Positions 11,735 to 23,912 of a DNA stretch of 64,000 bases are shown here, piece by piece (position 1 is the first letter of the stretch; the number at the start of each line of letters is the position of its first letter). The translations under genes were made by a program, and so were the position numbers. Under the pieces are notes generated by a model, which had not been told where the DNA came from, did not search any database, and worked only from the letters and a program-made list of their open reading frames with translations. The stretch comes from Anodontia alba (taxonomy: Eukaryota > Mollusca > Bivalvia > Lucinida > Lucinidae), in contig OZ024826.1 in the NCBI GenBank assembly GCA_964016985.1, forward strand, positions 39,411,070-39,475,069, written 5' to 3'.

Positions 11735-11935
11735 CAACTTGTTTAATATATACCACTCTCAAGGCAAATTCAGCAGGCGGCAAATTGGTGATATTTTTTC
11801 TAAATTTCCCTGGACAATAGGTTTTTAGATTTCATGCAAATTATGTTCTTAGGAAACAATTTGCATAACATCTCAAAGCCAGTAAAAAATAAATAAAATA
11901 TTTCAAATTGTCGTCTGCTAAAAGTTTAACCTAGC
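11735..11935. mobile_element. MITE family E, copy
   Basis: accactctcaaggcaaattc and agcaggcggcaaattggtga ... ttgtcgtctgctaaaagttt; centre atgcaaattatgttcttagg. Confidence 0.6.
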
Positions 11936-12054
11936 ATTAAATTGAACCGATGATCGATAAAATGGTCGCAGTTTATATCGCAAGTGTGTCACTTTGTTTC
12001 CCTGGAACATGCTTGCTTGGATCTGGTGTAGTTTTTTCAAGACGAACAGTAAAA

Positions 12055-12430
12055 TGTGCTAAATAAGGCTGCTAGACTTGTGACCTCGAATTATAATCTC
12101 CAACAACTGATGTGGGAATCAGTTAAGTGGCGTATGAAAGAAAGCAGCCGATTCTCTTCAATAGGGGTCTAAAGGATCAAGCCAAAATACAGACATCCCA
12201 TTTCACAAGTCCATATGGACTAGTTCAGAAGTAGCACTCGCGTGCTTTTCACGTTCCCTTCCCAGAACGGATATTTCTACAAACGCAGCTTCTTCCCAGT
12301 AAACTACATGCATCTAGAGACTGGAATGCATCCCATGCTTCCACAGCGGCCTTAGCTGAAACTTCTGAGGATAGTGTCTCAAGATTGCACGTACAATCAA
12401 TGTTGGACAATAAGGCCAACTTTTGGATAA
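12055..12430 (+). pseudogene. Non-LTR retrotransposon ORF2 3' fragment
   Basis: Plus strand: AARLVTSNYNLQQLMWESV near 12070 and, after frameshifts, RDWNASHASTAALAETSEDS near 12315-12370. The pairing of (K)AARLVT..Y with a later RDWN is the usual end of LINE ORF2 proteins. Several stops and frame breaks show it is dead. Confidence 0.6.
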
Positions 12431-12439
12431 TGCGCTTGC

Positions 12440-13868
12440 ACTTGAGCGATAAACTTTTTATCGGTTTTGAAGAAAGATCTAGTTAGTGGTAAATTCTGTT
12501 TTCTTTAGAAAGTCACTGATTTTCATTGGTCGCGACCATATTATCACGTGACACAACATTTGCATCTTTTGGACGTTTCGGACTATAGTCCTGTGCCGGT
12601 GTTTCGCATCTATTTGTTTTCGTTCCTCTGTGCCACAGCGTATAACCGTACAGTGGCCTAATCGGAAGCACCATGATTCTGTACACCCAAACATCACTAG
12701 CGAACACGAAATTCGCGACAGAAGCTCTGAGATTTTAACAGGTGAGAAAGCAACGGAATATCCGATTATAATGCGGGTTTCGACATCGGGGACAGAAATG
12801 AATGTATTTTAGCTGTATCCTCCTCACAAACTCCGACACTGGTCTAAAGGATCAAGCCAAAATACCGACATCTGATCTCATACGCTGTGTGTGCAGAATG
12901 ATATATATGGCTGTGCATACCGAGGAGCTACGTGTGCAAAACAAATCAAAACGGCCGATAGCCTGTATGAATAATCCCACTGCATGCAGTATTTGTCCCC
13001 TCCACTCAGGAAAACCCTCTTCGAACACAAGACCCGTCAATGTTGGGCGATAAGTCCATGTTTGGTTAGTGCTTTAATCAATCAGTCAGTCAGATTTTTA
13101 ACGTAGCCGGGCAACTGAGTCATATAGGAGCTACGCCAGAAAAATCTGGATTAGTTTTACTGGACGACTGGGTTGGCTTGAAACGGGCCTAGATGTAATT
13201 CATAACTACACGTAGGTCACCTCGCCCAGATACCGTGCGTGTAAAGAGTCGTCCAGTCTGTACGTTTCAGAATGTAGACTATCGGTGGAAAAGGTTGAGC
13301 TTTAAATCTCGTACCTAATGCGTGTCAATTTCGACTGCATACTGCAATTCGGTACACAGCTCGAATCGTGAATAAGATTCTTTCACCAGCCACATGTCGG
13401 TCGCCGCAGGAAAGGATGCGAAGTGGGTATCCTTACCCGGGTGCCGAGAGGGTGTCCTTACCTTTTATTGATTAATACAATGTTTTTAGAGGGTAACACT
13501 TTTAGCTCAAACAGCCATTCTACCAAGTGACCCTCCATAACAGATGTATAGCAAACTAAACATAAAACAACGTAAAACACAACCATATACATACGAACTT
13601 ATTTATACAACAATAAGAACTGTTTTTATTGTACAGGATGCAATAAGTCGGAAAGTATTTAAAGCTGGATAAAATATAATAGATTTTGAGTTCCTAAAAG
13701 TTAAAATTGAGATAAACATTAAATAGATTTTAAGAACAAGTTTGATAGAAGTTTTCACAGCTCACAAAGTGAAAAATATTACATTAACGCTACATCGAAA
13801 TGAAAATTGCACACTCCGTATTTATGGTAAAAGTTATTATTGTATGCGTATATATCAAATTAAAACAT
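12440..13868. other. Probable decayed retroelement sequence, no gene called
   Basis: Lies between two LINE tails. atttgtcccctccactcagg near 12991 recurs as atttgtccccttcactcaag near 15004, so part is a dispersed repeat. No intact frame. Confidence 0.45.
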
Positions 13869-14048
13869 TTAAAGATACTGTTTAAGAGATGTTTTGAATT
13901 CATTTAGTGAGCTTGTTGTTCTTAGAGATGTCGGCATTGAGTTCCATAACCGAGAGGCAGAATGTGAGAAAGAGCGGTCGTATAGTGCAGTTCTTGATCT
14001 TGGGACCGATAAGAGGCCGTTTGAAGATGATCTCAATGATCGTTCAAG
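13869..14048 (-). pseudogene. Non-LTR retrotransposon ORF2 tail
   Basis: Minus strand: SRTALYDRSFSHSASRLWNS followed by MPTSLRTTSSLNEFKTSLKQ and a stop, the conserved extreme C-terminus of CR1/jockey-like ORF2 proteins. It lies in the same open frame as the unrelated remnant immediately upstream (14094-14412), so the two are joined by an old insertion or rearrangement. Confidence 0.65.
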
Positions 14049-14093
14049 GGCGATTGACATTGTAAGTAGGTCTGGGCCGAAGGATGCCTTCTT

Positions 14094-14412
14094 TAGCGGA
14101 CGCGTCGATCTTGTCCTTGGTAGCCAGCCGTGTCCTCCAGGGTCGTTGCAGGCTTGTTCAAGGTAGTCGTACCATGAGATGATGTTTTCCTGTTGTTTGC
14201 CCGTTTCCAGCTTCTTATCTATGTGCTCGTAGATGGGTTCAACATAGAACTTGCTGGTGGATCCTTTTATCATGACCTATTTCTTGTCGCTGATGTTGAG
14301 CTTGTACATGTAGTTAGCTGGAAGATCTATGTTGATCGTCCCATCTGGGCGTTGAACACGTTGGGCCTTGACGATTACGACGTCAGAATTCATCATCTGG
14401 ACGTGTAAAATT
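14094..14412 (-). pseudogene. Unrecognised coding remnant, split by a MITE
   Basis: Minus strand: ILHVQMMNSDVVIVKAQRVQ, then INIDLPANYMYKLNISDKK, one in-frame TAG, then FYVEPIYEHIDKKLETGKQQ and ENIISWYDYLEQACNDPGG. Coding-like composition continues beyond the MITE (14418-14733) as a Pro/Ser/Lys-rich segment on the minus strand at about 14745-14880 (PPKKKTRTQSPSAPASKKK, then YDGYDLIPYTREV). I do not recognise the family; it could come from a mobile element. It is broken by two stops and the MITE. Confidence 0.4.
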
Positions 14413-14417
14413 CCTGG

Positions 14418-14733
14418 GCCCAGTTGTTCAAAGCTAACGATGTCGTTAGTTAACGATTTACATTGAGTGATATGCAAATATGCTGAAATGTTTTGCTGAA
14501 AAAATGTGAGTAGTTAAAAGCTACTCACATTTTTTCAGCAAAAATATCAGAATATTGTGTATTGAATCCGCTAAAACAGTTAACGAAATGGTATTGTAGA
14601 CAACAAGGGATTAATTTTATCATGTAAGAGACAAGTTTATTAATTCCTTTTTAATTCCTTCTTTCTTTATCTCCATACAGGCCAATGCTCCTTAACGAGC
14701 TCGTTAAGCTAACGACGCTTTGAACAACTGGGC
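14418..14733. mobile_element. GCCCAGTTG-family MITE, copy 2, carrying a captured insert
   Basis: Terminal inverted repeats GCCCAGTTGTTCAAAGC...GCTTTGAACAACTGGGC are flanked by CCTGG on both sides (possible 5-bp target duplication). The internal hairpin around gtgagtag...ctactcac matches copy 1 at 1396-1635. Unlike copy 1, it contains about 105 extra bases (about 14590-14693) homologous to the repeat array at 15.66-15.76 kb. Confidence 0.75.
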
Positions 14734-15056
14734 CCTGGAGGTCAAACTTCTCATGTATAGGGTATGAGGTCGTAGCCGTCGTAGCGGGTACGATACTTCT
14801 TCTTGCTGGCTGGCGCTGATGGTGACTGCGTTCGTGTCTTCTTCTTCGGCGGGCTGATAGGAGAAGTAGATATTGCTGGTGGTGGTCTGGTGATGATCAG
14901 CAATGGCTAGATGGTTGCCGTCTTCTACCTGCGGTCATGTGTGGTGTAGTGTGTTGTCTTGGAGTGGCTGGACGAGTCTGCGCTGAGGGTGGTAGTATGC
15001 GGTATTTGTCCCCTTCACTCAAGAAAACCCTCTTCAAACACAAGCAGGGATTACAA

Positions 15057-16135
15057 TATAACCCCTCGCTTTGAAAAAAGTGGGGGTATACTGGTTTACA
15101 CCTATCCGTTCTTCCGTCACGCTACTAATAAGTATATCTCTGCAAGTAGGCAAGCTAAGATCTCCAAACTTGATATGCAGATCCAGCATGATTTTCTCTA
15201 CTGTTTGACAGAAATTTTACTATGATAGCTTCTTCTTCATCTATATATCCATTTACTTTTTTTTCTTTCAATACATGCAGTTAAGTAAATACAAATATGA
15301 ATGTTATCAGCAACTGGTGATTTGATTTTGATTATTATATTATGTTTACAGGTACACAGTTATTAGATATTTTGTTTCAGTTCAACACAATCCTTTTAGT
15401 TTCTTTCTTCTTTGTTTTTGTTTTCTTCCTTCATTCTATTCAGAGGCCTAGATAAGCAAACAATTTATCCATTTGCAAATTTTTGTCAAAGATTTTTCAG
15501 GAACTATGCAAGATTGAAGTCTCAAACTTGGCATAGTAAACAACCATAACTAGTTGTATTGCGTAAGAGACAATGAACTTTCCAGGCTTATATTTTCTTC
15601 TCAAATTATGTTTTTCTTTCACTCCCCATATAGGCCAATGTTAAAGCTTCTAAAACGTGGTATTGTAGACAACAAGGGATTAATTTTATCATGTAAGAGA
15701 CAAGTTTATTAATTCCTTTTTAATTCATTCTTTCTTTATCTCCATACAGGCCAATGTTAAATATTTCATCAAAGATTTCTCAGGAACTATGCAAGCTAGA
15801 AGTCTGAAACTTGGTATGATAGATCACAATGATTAGTTGTATCGTGTTACAGACAATTGACTCGCTATGCTTATTTTTCCTTTTTAATTCCTTCTTTATT
15901 TCTCTCCATACAGGCCACTGTTAAATATTTCGTCAAAGATTTCGCAGGAGCTATGCAAGCTAGAAGTCTGAAACTTGGTATAGTAGACATTAACTATTAG
16001 TTGTATCATGTAAAAGACATTTGACTTTCTGGGCTTATTTATTCCTTTTTAATTACTTCTTTCTTTCTCTCCATATAGGCCAATGTTAAATTTTTCGTCA
16101 AAGATTTCTCAGGAACTTTGCAAGTTAGAAGTCGA
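15057..16135 (-). mobile_element. Tandem-array element 5 (unit ~165 bp), reverse orientation
   Basis: TATAACCCCTCGCTTT...AAAGTGGGGGTATA (15057-15090) is a terminal hairpin, followed by a short CCGTTCTTCCGTC tract and then units beginning tttc(g/a)tcaaagatttctcagg with agaagtctgaaacttggta. The boundary ccaatgttaaat occurs at 15635, 15751, 15915 and 16080 (steps 116, 164, 165). No coding. Same overall plan as elements 1 and 4. Confidence 0.5.
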
Positions 16136-17297
16136 TAGTAATGCACCTTTAATCCACATCCACTTCTTTCTCATGCTGAGCCAAAGAAAGAAAATGTGTA
16201 AATTTTGATTCCTTACAAAAACACAATATATGAATAAAAATAATGAAACTGCTTCCGCTCTGACAAATTAACCCGATTTGTTCAGATCGAAAACAGACTA
16301 TGCGGGCCGTGCATAGCTGCAAATTTGTGATATTGGCCAGGTTAGAGGACAGTCACCCTGCTGGTCATCCTAGGATCCGTGAATGAATGTCGTGAATAGA
16401 TTTACTGATTTCAGACTGTTGTGCTTTTGGGTTTTTAGCTTGGCGCTTTACACAGGAGAAGTAAATTTGCAAACTTTTGACATGATTTTATGTAAAACCA
16501 TTTCTTGTAACTTTCTATGCACAAAAGGTTATAATCATTGGCTTTTAAAAAGATTAAATATTTTCACTTTTTGCCATAGTAAAAATGAATGCAAGTTATG
16601 CAGAAATCTGTAGGGTAGGAAACTTGGAGGGAGATTTTTAACAGACTTCCGCATGTTCAATTTTTCAGAAATTTTCTCAATATTGTTGTGAACATCAATA
16701 ATCTAAATTCAGCAAGGAACGGTAAAAAATATTATCTCAGACAAAAGTTCCAAAAAATCACTTTACTATAGAAATTGCATAAATCAGACTAATTTTTGGC
16801 CTTAAATTTTATTTTAAGGTCAATACTTGAGACAAAAAAAAAAAAAAAAAAAAAAAAAAAAGAAACAGAAAAGAAAAATGGTTTCTGATAAGATATGGTC
16901 AATCAAAACAAAATATTTTCATTTAAAATAAAACGCCTTCCGAATGATGTCGAAAGGACAGTAGGCGACGATCTACCAGAAATGTCAAGCTTATTTCCGG
17001 AGTTATTTTCTCCGAAAAAAAAAGTTCGTGCTGTAGCTGCGATTGGAACTTTAAGGATTATTATTATTATTATTGATAGCCCTTATAAATCATAAATTAT
17101 TTTCACGGTGATAAACTCTCTTTACATATATTTCCTGTTATTACATGTCCATGTAAAACCGAAACTCTCAGTGAAGTAGTACAGCTGGTTTAAATTTGAT
17201 CAACGAATTGCTGGGATAATATCTAGCATGGCGGTTCCTTACAATCGCCAATTTTATTGTAATTGTGAAAGAGTCTACGACTACCGGTACATTAGGT
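16136..17297. other. No gene seen
   Basis: A/T-rich, with a poly-A tract at 16837-16861 and an ATT repeat at 17059-17073. Open frames are short and featureless. Confidence 0.55.
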
Positions 17298-17508
17298 TTA
17301 ACCCTTGTCATGCTGAACCCGGATAAACCTTGCCTTTGCAAACAGTGCAGATCCAGATCAGTTGGCTTCTGAAGAGAAGCCAACTGATCTGGATCTGCAA
17401 TGTTTGTTATTAAATATCAAATTTGTATGAACAACTTGGATCAAGTAATCTGATTGGCTGGAACTTAGAAGTGGGTGTGGCATCTTTATTCGGCATGATA
17501 AGGGTTAA
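17298..17508. mobile_element. MITE family A (piggyBac-type), copy 5, inverted relative to the others
   Basis: TTAACCCTTGTCATGCTGAA at the left and TTCGGCATGATAAGGGTTAA at the right. The asymmetric flanks (gcctttgcaaacagtg first) show the opposite orientation to copies 1-4. Confidence 0.78.
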
Positions 17509-17904
17509 TCCACAAAACATATTTATACCCATGTTACATTGCGTTGTTTGCAGTGTTTTCTTGTAACAACAGTAATTACATTTGAATTTATGGTCTGTAA
17601 TGAAAGAAGGTATTTGCATAATTATGACGCCTTTACGTGAAAAATGACGTGAAAGGCACATGTAAGCCATACCAGACACGTGTTTATGATTTATCTTGGT
17701 TAGAAAAGCTGCGAACAGCCGATTTTTGTCACATGCAGGAAGAGGAATAAGATGACGGGGCACCAGTTTCTTCAAATAAAAACGTACAGGAATCCATGTC
17801 GGAATACACTAGAAGGAATGAAACGTCAAACGGAATACAAATAAAGGAATGAAACGTCATATGCGAACAGTCAAGGCCCAGAGCAGTCTGCGCAAATGCA
17901 CAGG

Positions 17905-18117
17905 TAGACTGGCTCCAGTCTCCAGTGACTAAATATTTTTTTCATAATCCTGTTTGATAATCCACTAAAATAAAACCAAAAGAACTATCATGACTATAAG
18001 GCTGGTCACTAGTGACCAGCCTTTATAGTCATGATATTACTTTGGTTTTATTTTAGTGGATTAAGAAACAGATTATAAGAAAAAAATATTTTATCACTAG
18101 AGACTGGAGCCAGTCTA
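17905..18117. mobile_element. MITE family F with 9-bp target duplication, nested in a family C element
   Basis: TAGACTGGCTCCAGTCTCCA...GAGACTGGAGCCAGTCTA inverted ends. ATGCACAGG is present exactly at 17896-17904 and 18118-18126. The interior is one long hairpin (gactataaggctggtcacta and its complement). A 9-bp duplication fits MULE- or Merlin-type transposition; the superfamily is inferred. Confidence 0.8.
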
Positions 18118-18149
18118 ATGCACAGGCTGCTCTCGGCCTTTGCTATTCG

Positions 18150-19084
18150 CAAGCGCAATATACGAACTTTGCAGAATGTCAGTAATGAACAATAAACAGC
18201 TTCATTAGACTGTGCAAATCTATACCTACGATTTTATGTCATTTTTTGTTTCTCGATCAGGTTTTATGAGGCGATCATAAAGAATGCATTTACGCGCCTA
18301 CTTTATTTATGTCCTCAGGTTCCTGTTTCTTTGGTTTCCTGTACACAGTTCTACTTTTTTTCTGGACGGATAAAAATGAATGCCTATATAATCCTAAATA
18401 TTCGGACACCTTTCACCCTTACCGTTCTATAAAAATAAAACATGTCCAACTATTAAAGTAGAACCTGTCCAACTATGTAAAAACTGACTACCCTGCTACC
18501 TATAATGTGTTTGTTGACTGACAACCACTATCAATCTACACTGTTGGTCCAGGTATTTAGGATATATACGTTGTATAGGGTATACAAAAGTAGCAATGGA
18601 AATTAATAATTTCATGTCATGTCTTTGCACTCTGCGGGTCAATTTTATTATTGTTTGCCCGGATCCGTCGACAGTAGCATTGATATTTCTTTTGAGCCTA
18701 GTAAACTTGCATGGCTGCATGACTGTGATTGACGAAAAACATGATTAGGCTTAGTGACCTTGGGGACCAAGGTCAGTGACTTCGAGGACCAGGTCACCAA
18801 ACCCTATCCGATTTTTCGTCCTTTATGGCCTACATTGGCAATCAAATCAAAGTCCGGAGAGTATGTACTACTGTGATATAGATAGGCCAAAATTGATTTT
18901 GGAAGGTGACCTTGACATCATTACCAAGGTTTATTGAGAAGGATGAAGTCTTACAATACAATAACATGATTCATTCTATACCGTTTTTTTACCCTAAGCA
19001 TTGACAGAAACGTCCGAGGAAACAATGTAGAAGCATTTCGGAAACCACGTTTTTGACTCATCAACAGATAGTAAAATGGTCTTT
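18150..19084. other. No gene seen
   Basis: No recognised repeat. An accaaggtcagtgacttcga/ggaccaggtcac stretch at 18765-18800 is a small local repeat. Confidence 0.55.
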
Positions 19085-19314
19085 TTAACCCATTTATGCC
19101 TAATTAACTCTTCTACCTCAACTCTTTGTACGGACCCATTTCAAGTAGAAGGGGTGTCTGGTTAGTTTTCATTGATACCATAATTTATTGAAATTCGTAT
19201 ATTTAATGCAAACAGTATAGACCCAGATCAGACGCCGCGTTCTGCGGCGTCTGATCTGGGTCTACACTGTTTGCAAATGGCCCTTTTATGGGACGCTAAG
19301 CATCAATGGGTTAA
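19085..19314. mobile_element. MITE family B (piggyBac-type), copy 2
   Basis: TTAACCCATTTATGCC...CATCAATGGGTTAA. Perfect core palindrome: agacccagatcagacgccgc, gttct, then its exact complement. Confidence 0.8.
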
Positions 19315-21244
19315 TGTTTGGGCTAAAAGTATAGTAAGGAGTTATGGTGCAGGGTCAATATTTAGTGTTAATGTGGTAAATCTTACCTACATTGTTTGAT
19401 TGGCATCATTATACTGTTAGTCAGCTGTGACAATATCCCAGAGAAATAAAACATACACCAGAGTAAACCACAGTCTTTCGTGCGTAAGTGTTCCAAACAT
19501 TACACTAAACAACATACAGATATGGCTAAAATACAGATATGGCTAAAATAAAGGTGCCATGTACGCGCGACCACCACACGGTGCAGTCAAGTTTACGTTC
19601 CGACGTCAGTGACGTCCACGACGATTATTGACGTAGCCACATTTGACTTTTTCTCAAAGTATGCCCCAGAATGGAATACGCATCACTGATGTCGTTCAAA
19701 CACTGTCTCTTAATAACTCCCGAAAACCAAGCCTGAGAATACCCTCGGATGATTTCATTTCTTTCTCTCTAAAATTGTAACAAATTGTCAAATCTTTGTC
19801 TCTAATAAACTGTAGTGTGATGCTAGGGAAAACGCAAAGCCAAAAGGGGCCAGATCCGTGGAGTAAGCTGGGTGGCTCAGTTGTCGCAGTCCCTGTACGT
19901 CGATCTCCAGCTGTGTGGAGACGCATTGTCTTCTCAGAAACGTTCGCCTGAAAAGCGAAATTTAAGCATGCGCTATCACTTTCCATAATATAAATATATA
20001 AGGCAATTATCTTTAAATGATATATCAAAATTATAGATACCTTTCGCATCTTTGTCGTCGGTCAGGAGCCAGTAAACTGTCCCCACAATGACTCTCAGAC
20101 CTCAAAAAGCCTGTATGGAATAATAAGCAAGTGAAGCTACCTTCGCTAGCCTATTTGTATGTACCAGCTAAACCGGGTGTTTCAGCATTTCTTTCAATTT
20201 GGATAACCATTTCGCTAGCCTATTTGTATGTATTAAATAACCGGGTGTTTGAGCATTTCTTACAATTTAGATATACAAAGTCAATGGAATGTGCGCCAAC
20301 CGTCGATCCGACTGAAGGTCTTGTTCAACTGATGTCACGTGAGACGTCCTAATGCGTGGCTTTCTACCCGTCCTGTCGTCGTCCTAGATCTAGCCGGCCT
20401 TCCGAAAACCGTTGTGCCACTTAAACACAAGGAACCTGCTTACTTTATTTTCACCTTCGCCATCTGTAGCATCTTATACGTTTCTGTCGGTGTTTTTTTT
20501 TTTTTTTTTTTTTTTTTTCAAAAATCCGTGCAAAATTTTATATTCCTGCGGATTTCCATGAGTTCTTTCGTTGACATTTTGACGCTTATGAGCGTGCAGC
20601 TCGCCTTGTTCCAACGTTGTTTATAAGAAACTCCAACGCCCAAATGATGTCAAAATTCTACATGACTTCGTCATAACGTCGCGCAACAATCTGGCGGGTT
20701 TTGTATGAATGTACAGGAACCATTACAGAATGTTTTAGTGGACGAAGTAGTGCGAAATGTACATAAAGTCGGACGGGGGTGGTAGCGCGTTACTATGGTG
20801 ATACAGATGCGCAGTAAATGTAACCAGTTTTATGGGTGAAATATCGGCTTTGTTATGGATAATAGATTCATGTTTGTTATGGTATAAGAAATTATTACTT
20901 AAACGCAATAGTAATCAAATGAGATAGACAGTCTACAAATATATTTTTGAACAACCCTCGTACTTTGCACAACCGGCGCTTCATGACAATCTTATCTGTT
21001 GAAACCCTCTGGCAGATTCCATTTAACTTTAGTGAATAGTTTGCATTTTCGGGTCCTTTGGTATCACAAGAACTCATTTCGAATTATTTGAAAATAGAAT
21101 ATCGTTCAAACATTGGTTCAAACATTGGCTAAGAGGCGTGAGCAGTGTTGAACGTCAAAGAATTAATGTTCTGTTAGTTTCGTTATTTGCTATGGTTCGG
21201 CTTCCAAGGGACCCTTCTTTTCATAACATATCTATCACCATTGT
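19315..21244. other. No gene seen; one short direct repeat
   Basis: ttcgctagcctatttgtatgta occurs at 20141 and 20211. A poly-T tract at 20493-20518 sits inside a spurious frame. No domain found. Confidence 0.55.
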
Positions 21245-22300
21245 GATATGAGTCGGCATTTCCTATCTAACTTATGTGCGCCCAGCAAAAACTCAGATCA
21301 ACCTGTGCATCCGCGCAGTCTAATCAGAGTCTTCGTTGTCCATCTAATGGCACTTTGGATCCTTCATTACCCACATAGTGCCCTGTGAAGACTCAGATCA
21401 GACTGCGCGGATGCGCAGGCTGATCTGAGTCTTTGCTGTGCACATATGCAATCTTGTAGGAAATGCTGTAGGTTCATTTCGGCGAAATTTCTAAGATAGC
21501 CAAGGTTCCATAATTTTCTGTATTAATGGATGATAAAACAATGATAACTAAATTAGCCTAGAAAGGAACCAGTGCACTGGAAAGTGTACACTACACATTA
21601 TGCGAACAGTGAACTCTCAGATCAGCATGTGCTTCCCCTGTTGTGCGAGTCAGTTTTCCCTGCTCGCTCTGTTACTTATTCAACTTAATATGCATAGTGA
21701 ACAGTGAAGGTTCTGCAAGACTGAAGCGATGCACTGGCTGGCCTGGCCTATCGCAGCTCGCATATGCAGAAACTATCGGAAATGGATAATTGAGCCGCAA
21801 CGCCCGAAAACGTACCTTCGGACATTCGCGCAGTCTGATCAGAATCTTCACCGGGAGCATTCTGGATAGCCAAGGATACAATGTTTCTTCATGCAAACAA
21901 CAGAGACCCTGATCAGGCTGCACAGCTGCGCAGGCTGATTTGTGTCTTCGTTGTGCGCACATGTCAGATGGTACGTTTTCTCACGTTTCGGCTCTTATAC
22001 TTTCACGTGCAGCTCTGTCAGAATTGTTTTATCCATCTTCCGAAAAGGCGTTCTGCAGATAGCCGAACATCAGGCTGTTACATGTGAATGACAGGGACTG
22101 ATCAGAAAACGTGGATGCGCATGCTCGAGTCTTCGCAGGGCGAACATATCCTAAGGTACATTTTCTTGATTTGCGTCTCAAACAAAAGCTTACCGTAGTA
22201 GTGAAACTAGGTTATGACCTAGAAAAGGTCTCTATTTCCATATGCAGGCAGCAAAGACCCAAATCGACTTGCGTATCCGTGCAATCTGACCAGGGCCAGT

Positions 22301-22516
22301 CCTAGACTGGCTCCAGTCTCTAGTGACTAAATATTTTTTCTTATAATCCGGTTCAGTAATCCACTAAAATGAAACCAAAAATAATTTCATGACTATAGAG
22401 GCTGGTCACTGGTGACCAGCCTCTATGGTCATGATATTATTTTGGTTATATTTAAGTCGATTATTAAACAGGATTATGAGAAAAATATTAAGTCACTGGA
22501 GACTGGAGCCAGTCTA
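22301..22516. mobile_element. MITE family F, second copy
   Basis: TAGACTGGCTCCAGTCTCTA...GACTGGAGCCAGTCTA with the same hairpin (gaggctggtcactggtgacc). Flanking duplication not evident. Confidence 0.75.
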
Positions 22517-22594
22517 GGACATTCCTTGTTCATCGATTTACTTTACAGTAGCTGTTGATTCTGTAACTGAAAAATGAAGGCCATGATCAGGCAG

Positions 22595-22808
22595 TTAACC
22601 CTTGTCCTACTAAATAAATTAAAATGCCACACCCACTTCTAATTTTCAGCCAATCAGATTTTTCGATCCAAGTTGTTGATACAAATTCACATACTTAATG
22701 ACAAACAGTGCAGATCCAGATCTGTTGGCTTCTTCAGAAGCCAACTGATCTTGATCTACACTGTATGCAAAAGCAGGACATATTCGGGCACAGCAGGACA
22801 AGGGTTAA
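22595..22808. mobile_element. MITE family A (piggyBac-type), copy 6
   Basis: TTAACCCTTGTCCTACTAAA...CACAGCAGGACAAGGGTTAA with central palindrome gttggcttcttcagaagcca. Confidence 0.8.
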
Positions 22809-22976
22809 TTACGGAGGCTGTTCTGGGTCTTTGTTGCTCGCATATGCGATAAAGGAGGGATGTTTTCTTACATTATGCATCAATTATGTAAGACACTTGG
22901 ATACGTAATACTGTCAAATCTCCGATTTTTTTTTTTTTTTTTTTTTCGTATCATATTTACCAAAAATATTGGGACA

Positions 22977-23154
22977 CTTTAACCATTACCACTCTCTAGG
23001 CTAATTCAGCAGATGACAAATTGACCACAATTTATTTTTTTTATTTTTTTTTTTTTTTGCAGAAAACAAGATTTGAAATTTCATGCAAATAGGAGACAAT
23101 ATACATGAAAGGCCAAAACCTGCTTTCTTGGAAACTTAAAAAAAATAAATTAAA

Positions 23155-23190
<36 letters not shown>

Positions 23191-23226
23191 ATGTCGTCTG
23201 CTGAAGTTTTTTACCCAGAGTACTAA
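22977..23226. mobile_element. MITE family E, copy with A/T-rich insert
   Basis: ttaccactctctaggctaat, cagcagatgacaaattgacc ... tgtcgtctgctgaagttttt. The right half is expanded by an (AAAT)n tract at 23146-23192. Confidence 0.6.
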
Positions 23227-23287
23227 GCGATAACTGTCCTAAAATTTAAAAGAGTCCATTTTACTACCCGCTGATTGGTCTAAAATA

Positions 23288-23372
23288 TTGCTGGATGAGT
23301 GGCAAATAGTGTAGACCCTGATCAGACGGCGCGTTCAGCGCCGTCTGATCTGCGTCTACACTGTTTGAACAG
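23288..23372. mobile_element. MITE family B core hairpin, partial
   Basis: gtagaccctgatcagacggc-gcgttcagc-gccgtctgatctgcgtctac hairpin. The outer TTAA ends are not found. Confidence 0.6.
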
Positions 23373-23699
23373 GCATGTTTGTACCGATACTCAGGGTTAT
23401 TACATGTACGATACATCTCAGTGCCATAATGTCACGTCAACTCTTAGGATTTCTTTGCACAGACCTACTATCAATAATTTCATATCGCAACACTGTCATA
23501 TCGCAACACTTAAGTGGTTTGACTTATTTTGTAGGCTGTTCTACATATGTGGCTGCATCTGCTTCTCGTGTTTTTCCCAGATATATGAATGAGCAGCGCC
23601 ATAACAAAAGGTGTCTTCGAGAAATATGCGAGCAGTGAGTTTCCAGATCAGCCAACATCGTCTCGGAATATGATGAGGACTTAAGCTTAATATTAATAT

Positions 23700-23795
23700 G
23701 TTCTGGAGTGTCTACAAATTTTGTAAACGGACAGCGAAGGTCCAGATCAGACTGCGCATGCGCAGTCTGATCTGAGCCTTCGCTGTCCGCATTTG
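23700..23795. mobile_element. Family C hairpin, near-perfect copy
   Basis: aaacggacagcgaaggtcca...gactgcgcatgcgcagtctg...ccttcgctgtccgcatttg: a ~40-bp-arm inverted repeat centred on tgcgcatgcgca. Confidence 0.7.
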
Positions 23796-23912
23796 CCCAA
23801 ACGACACTTTTCCACAGCGCGCATCAAATATATTAGGAAGGTATGTACAGATAATGCATAAAACATTATTGAATGGTGCATGATGGGAAATAAGTGACAA
23901 TCGTTGCACCTC

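Noticed and set aside
17410..17775. 121-codon minus-strand frame with several Cys residues
   Set aside because: Overlaps the right half of a family A MITE; no recognised motif.
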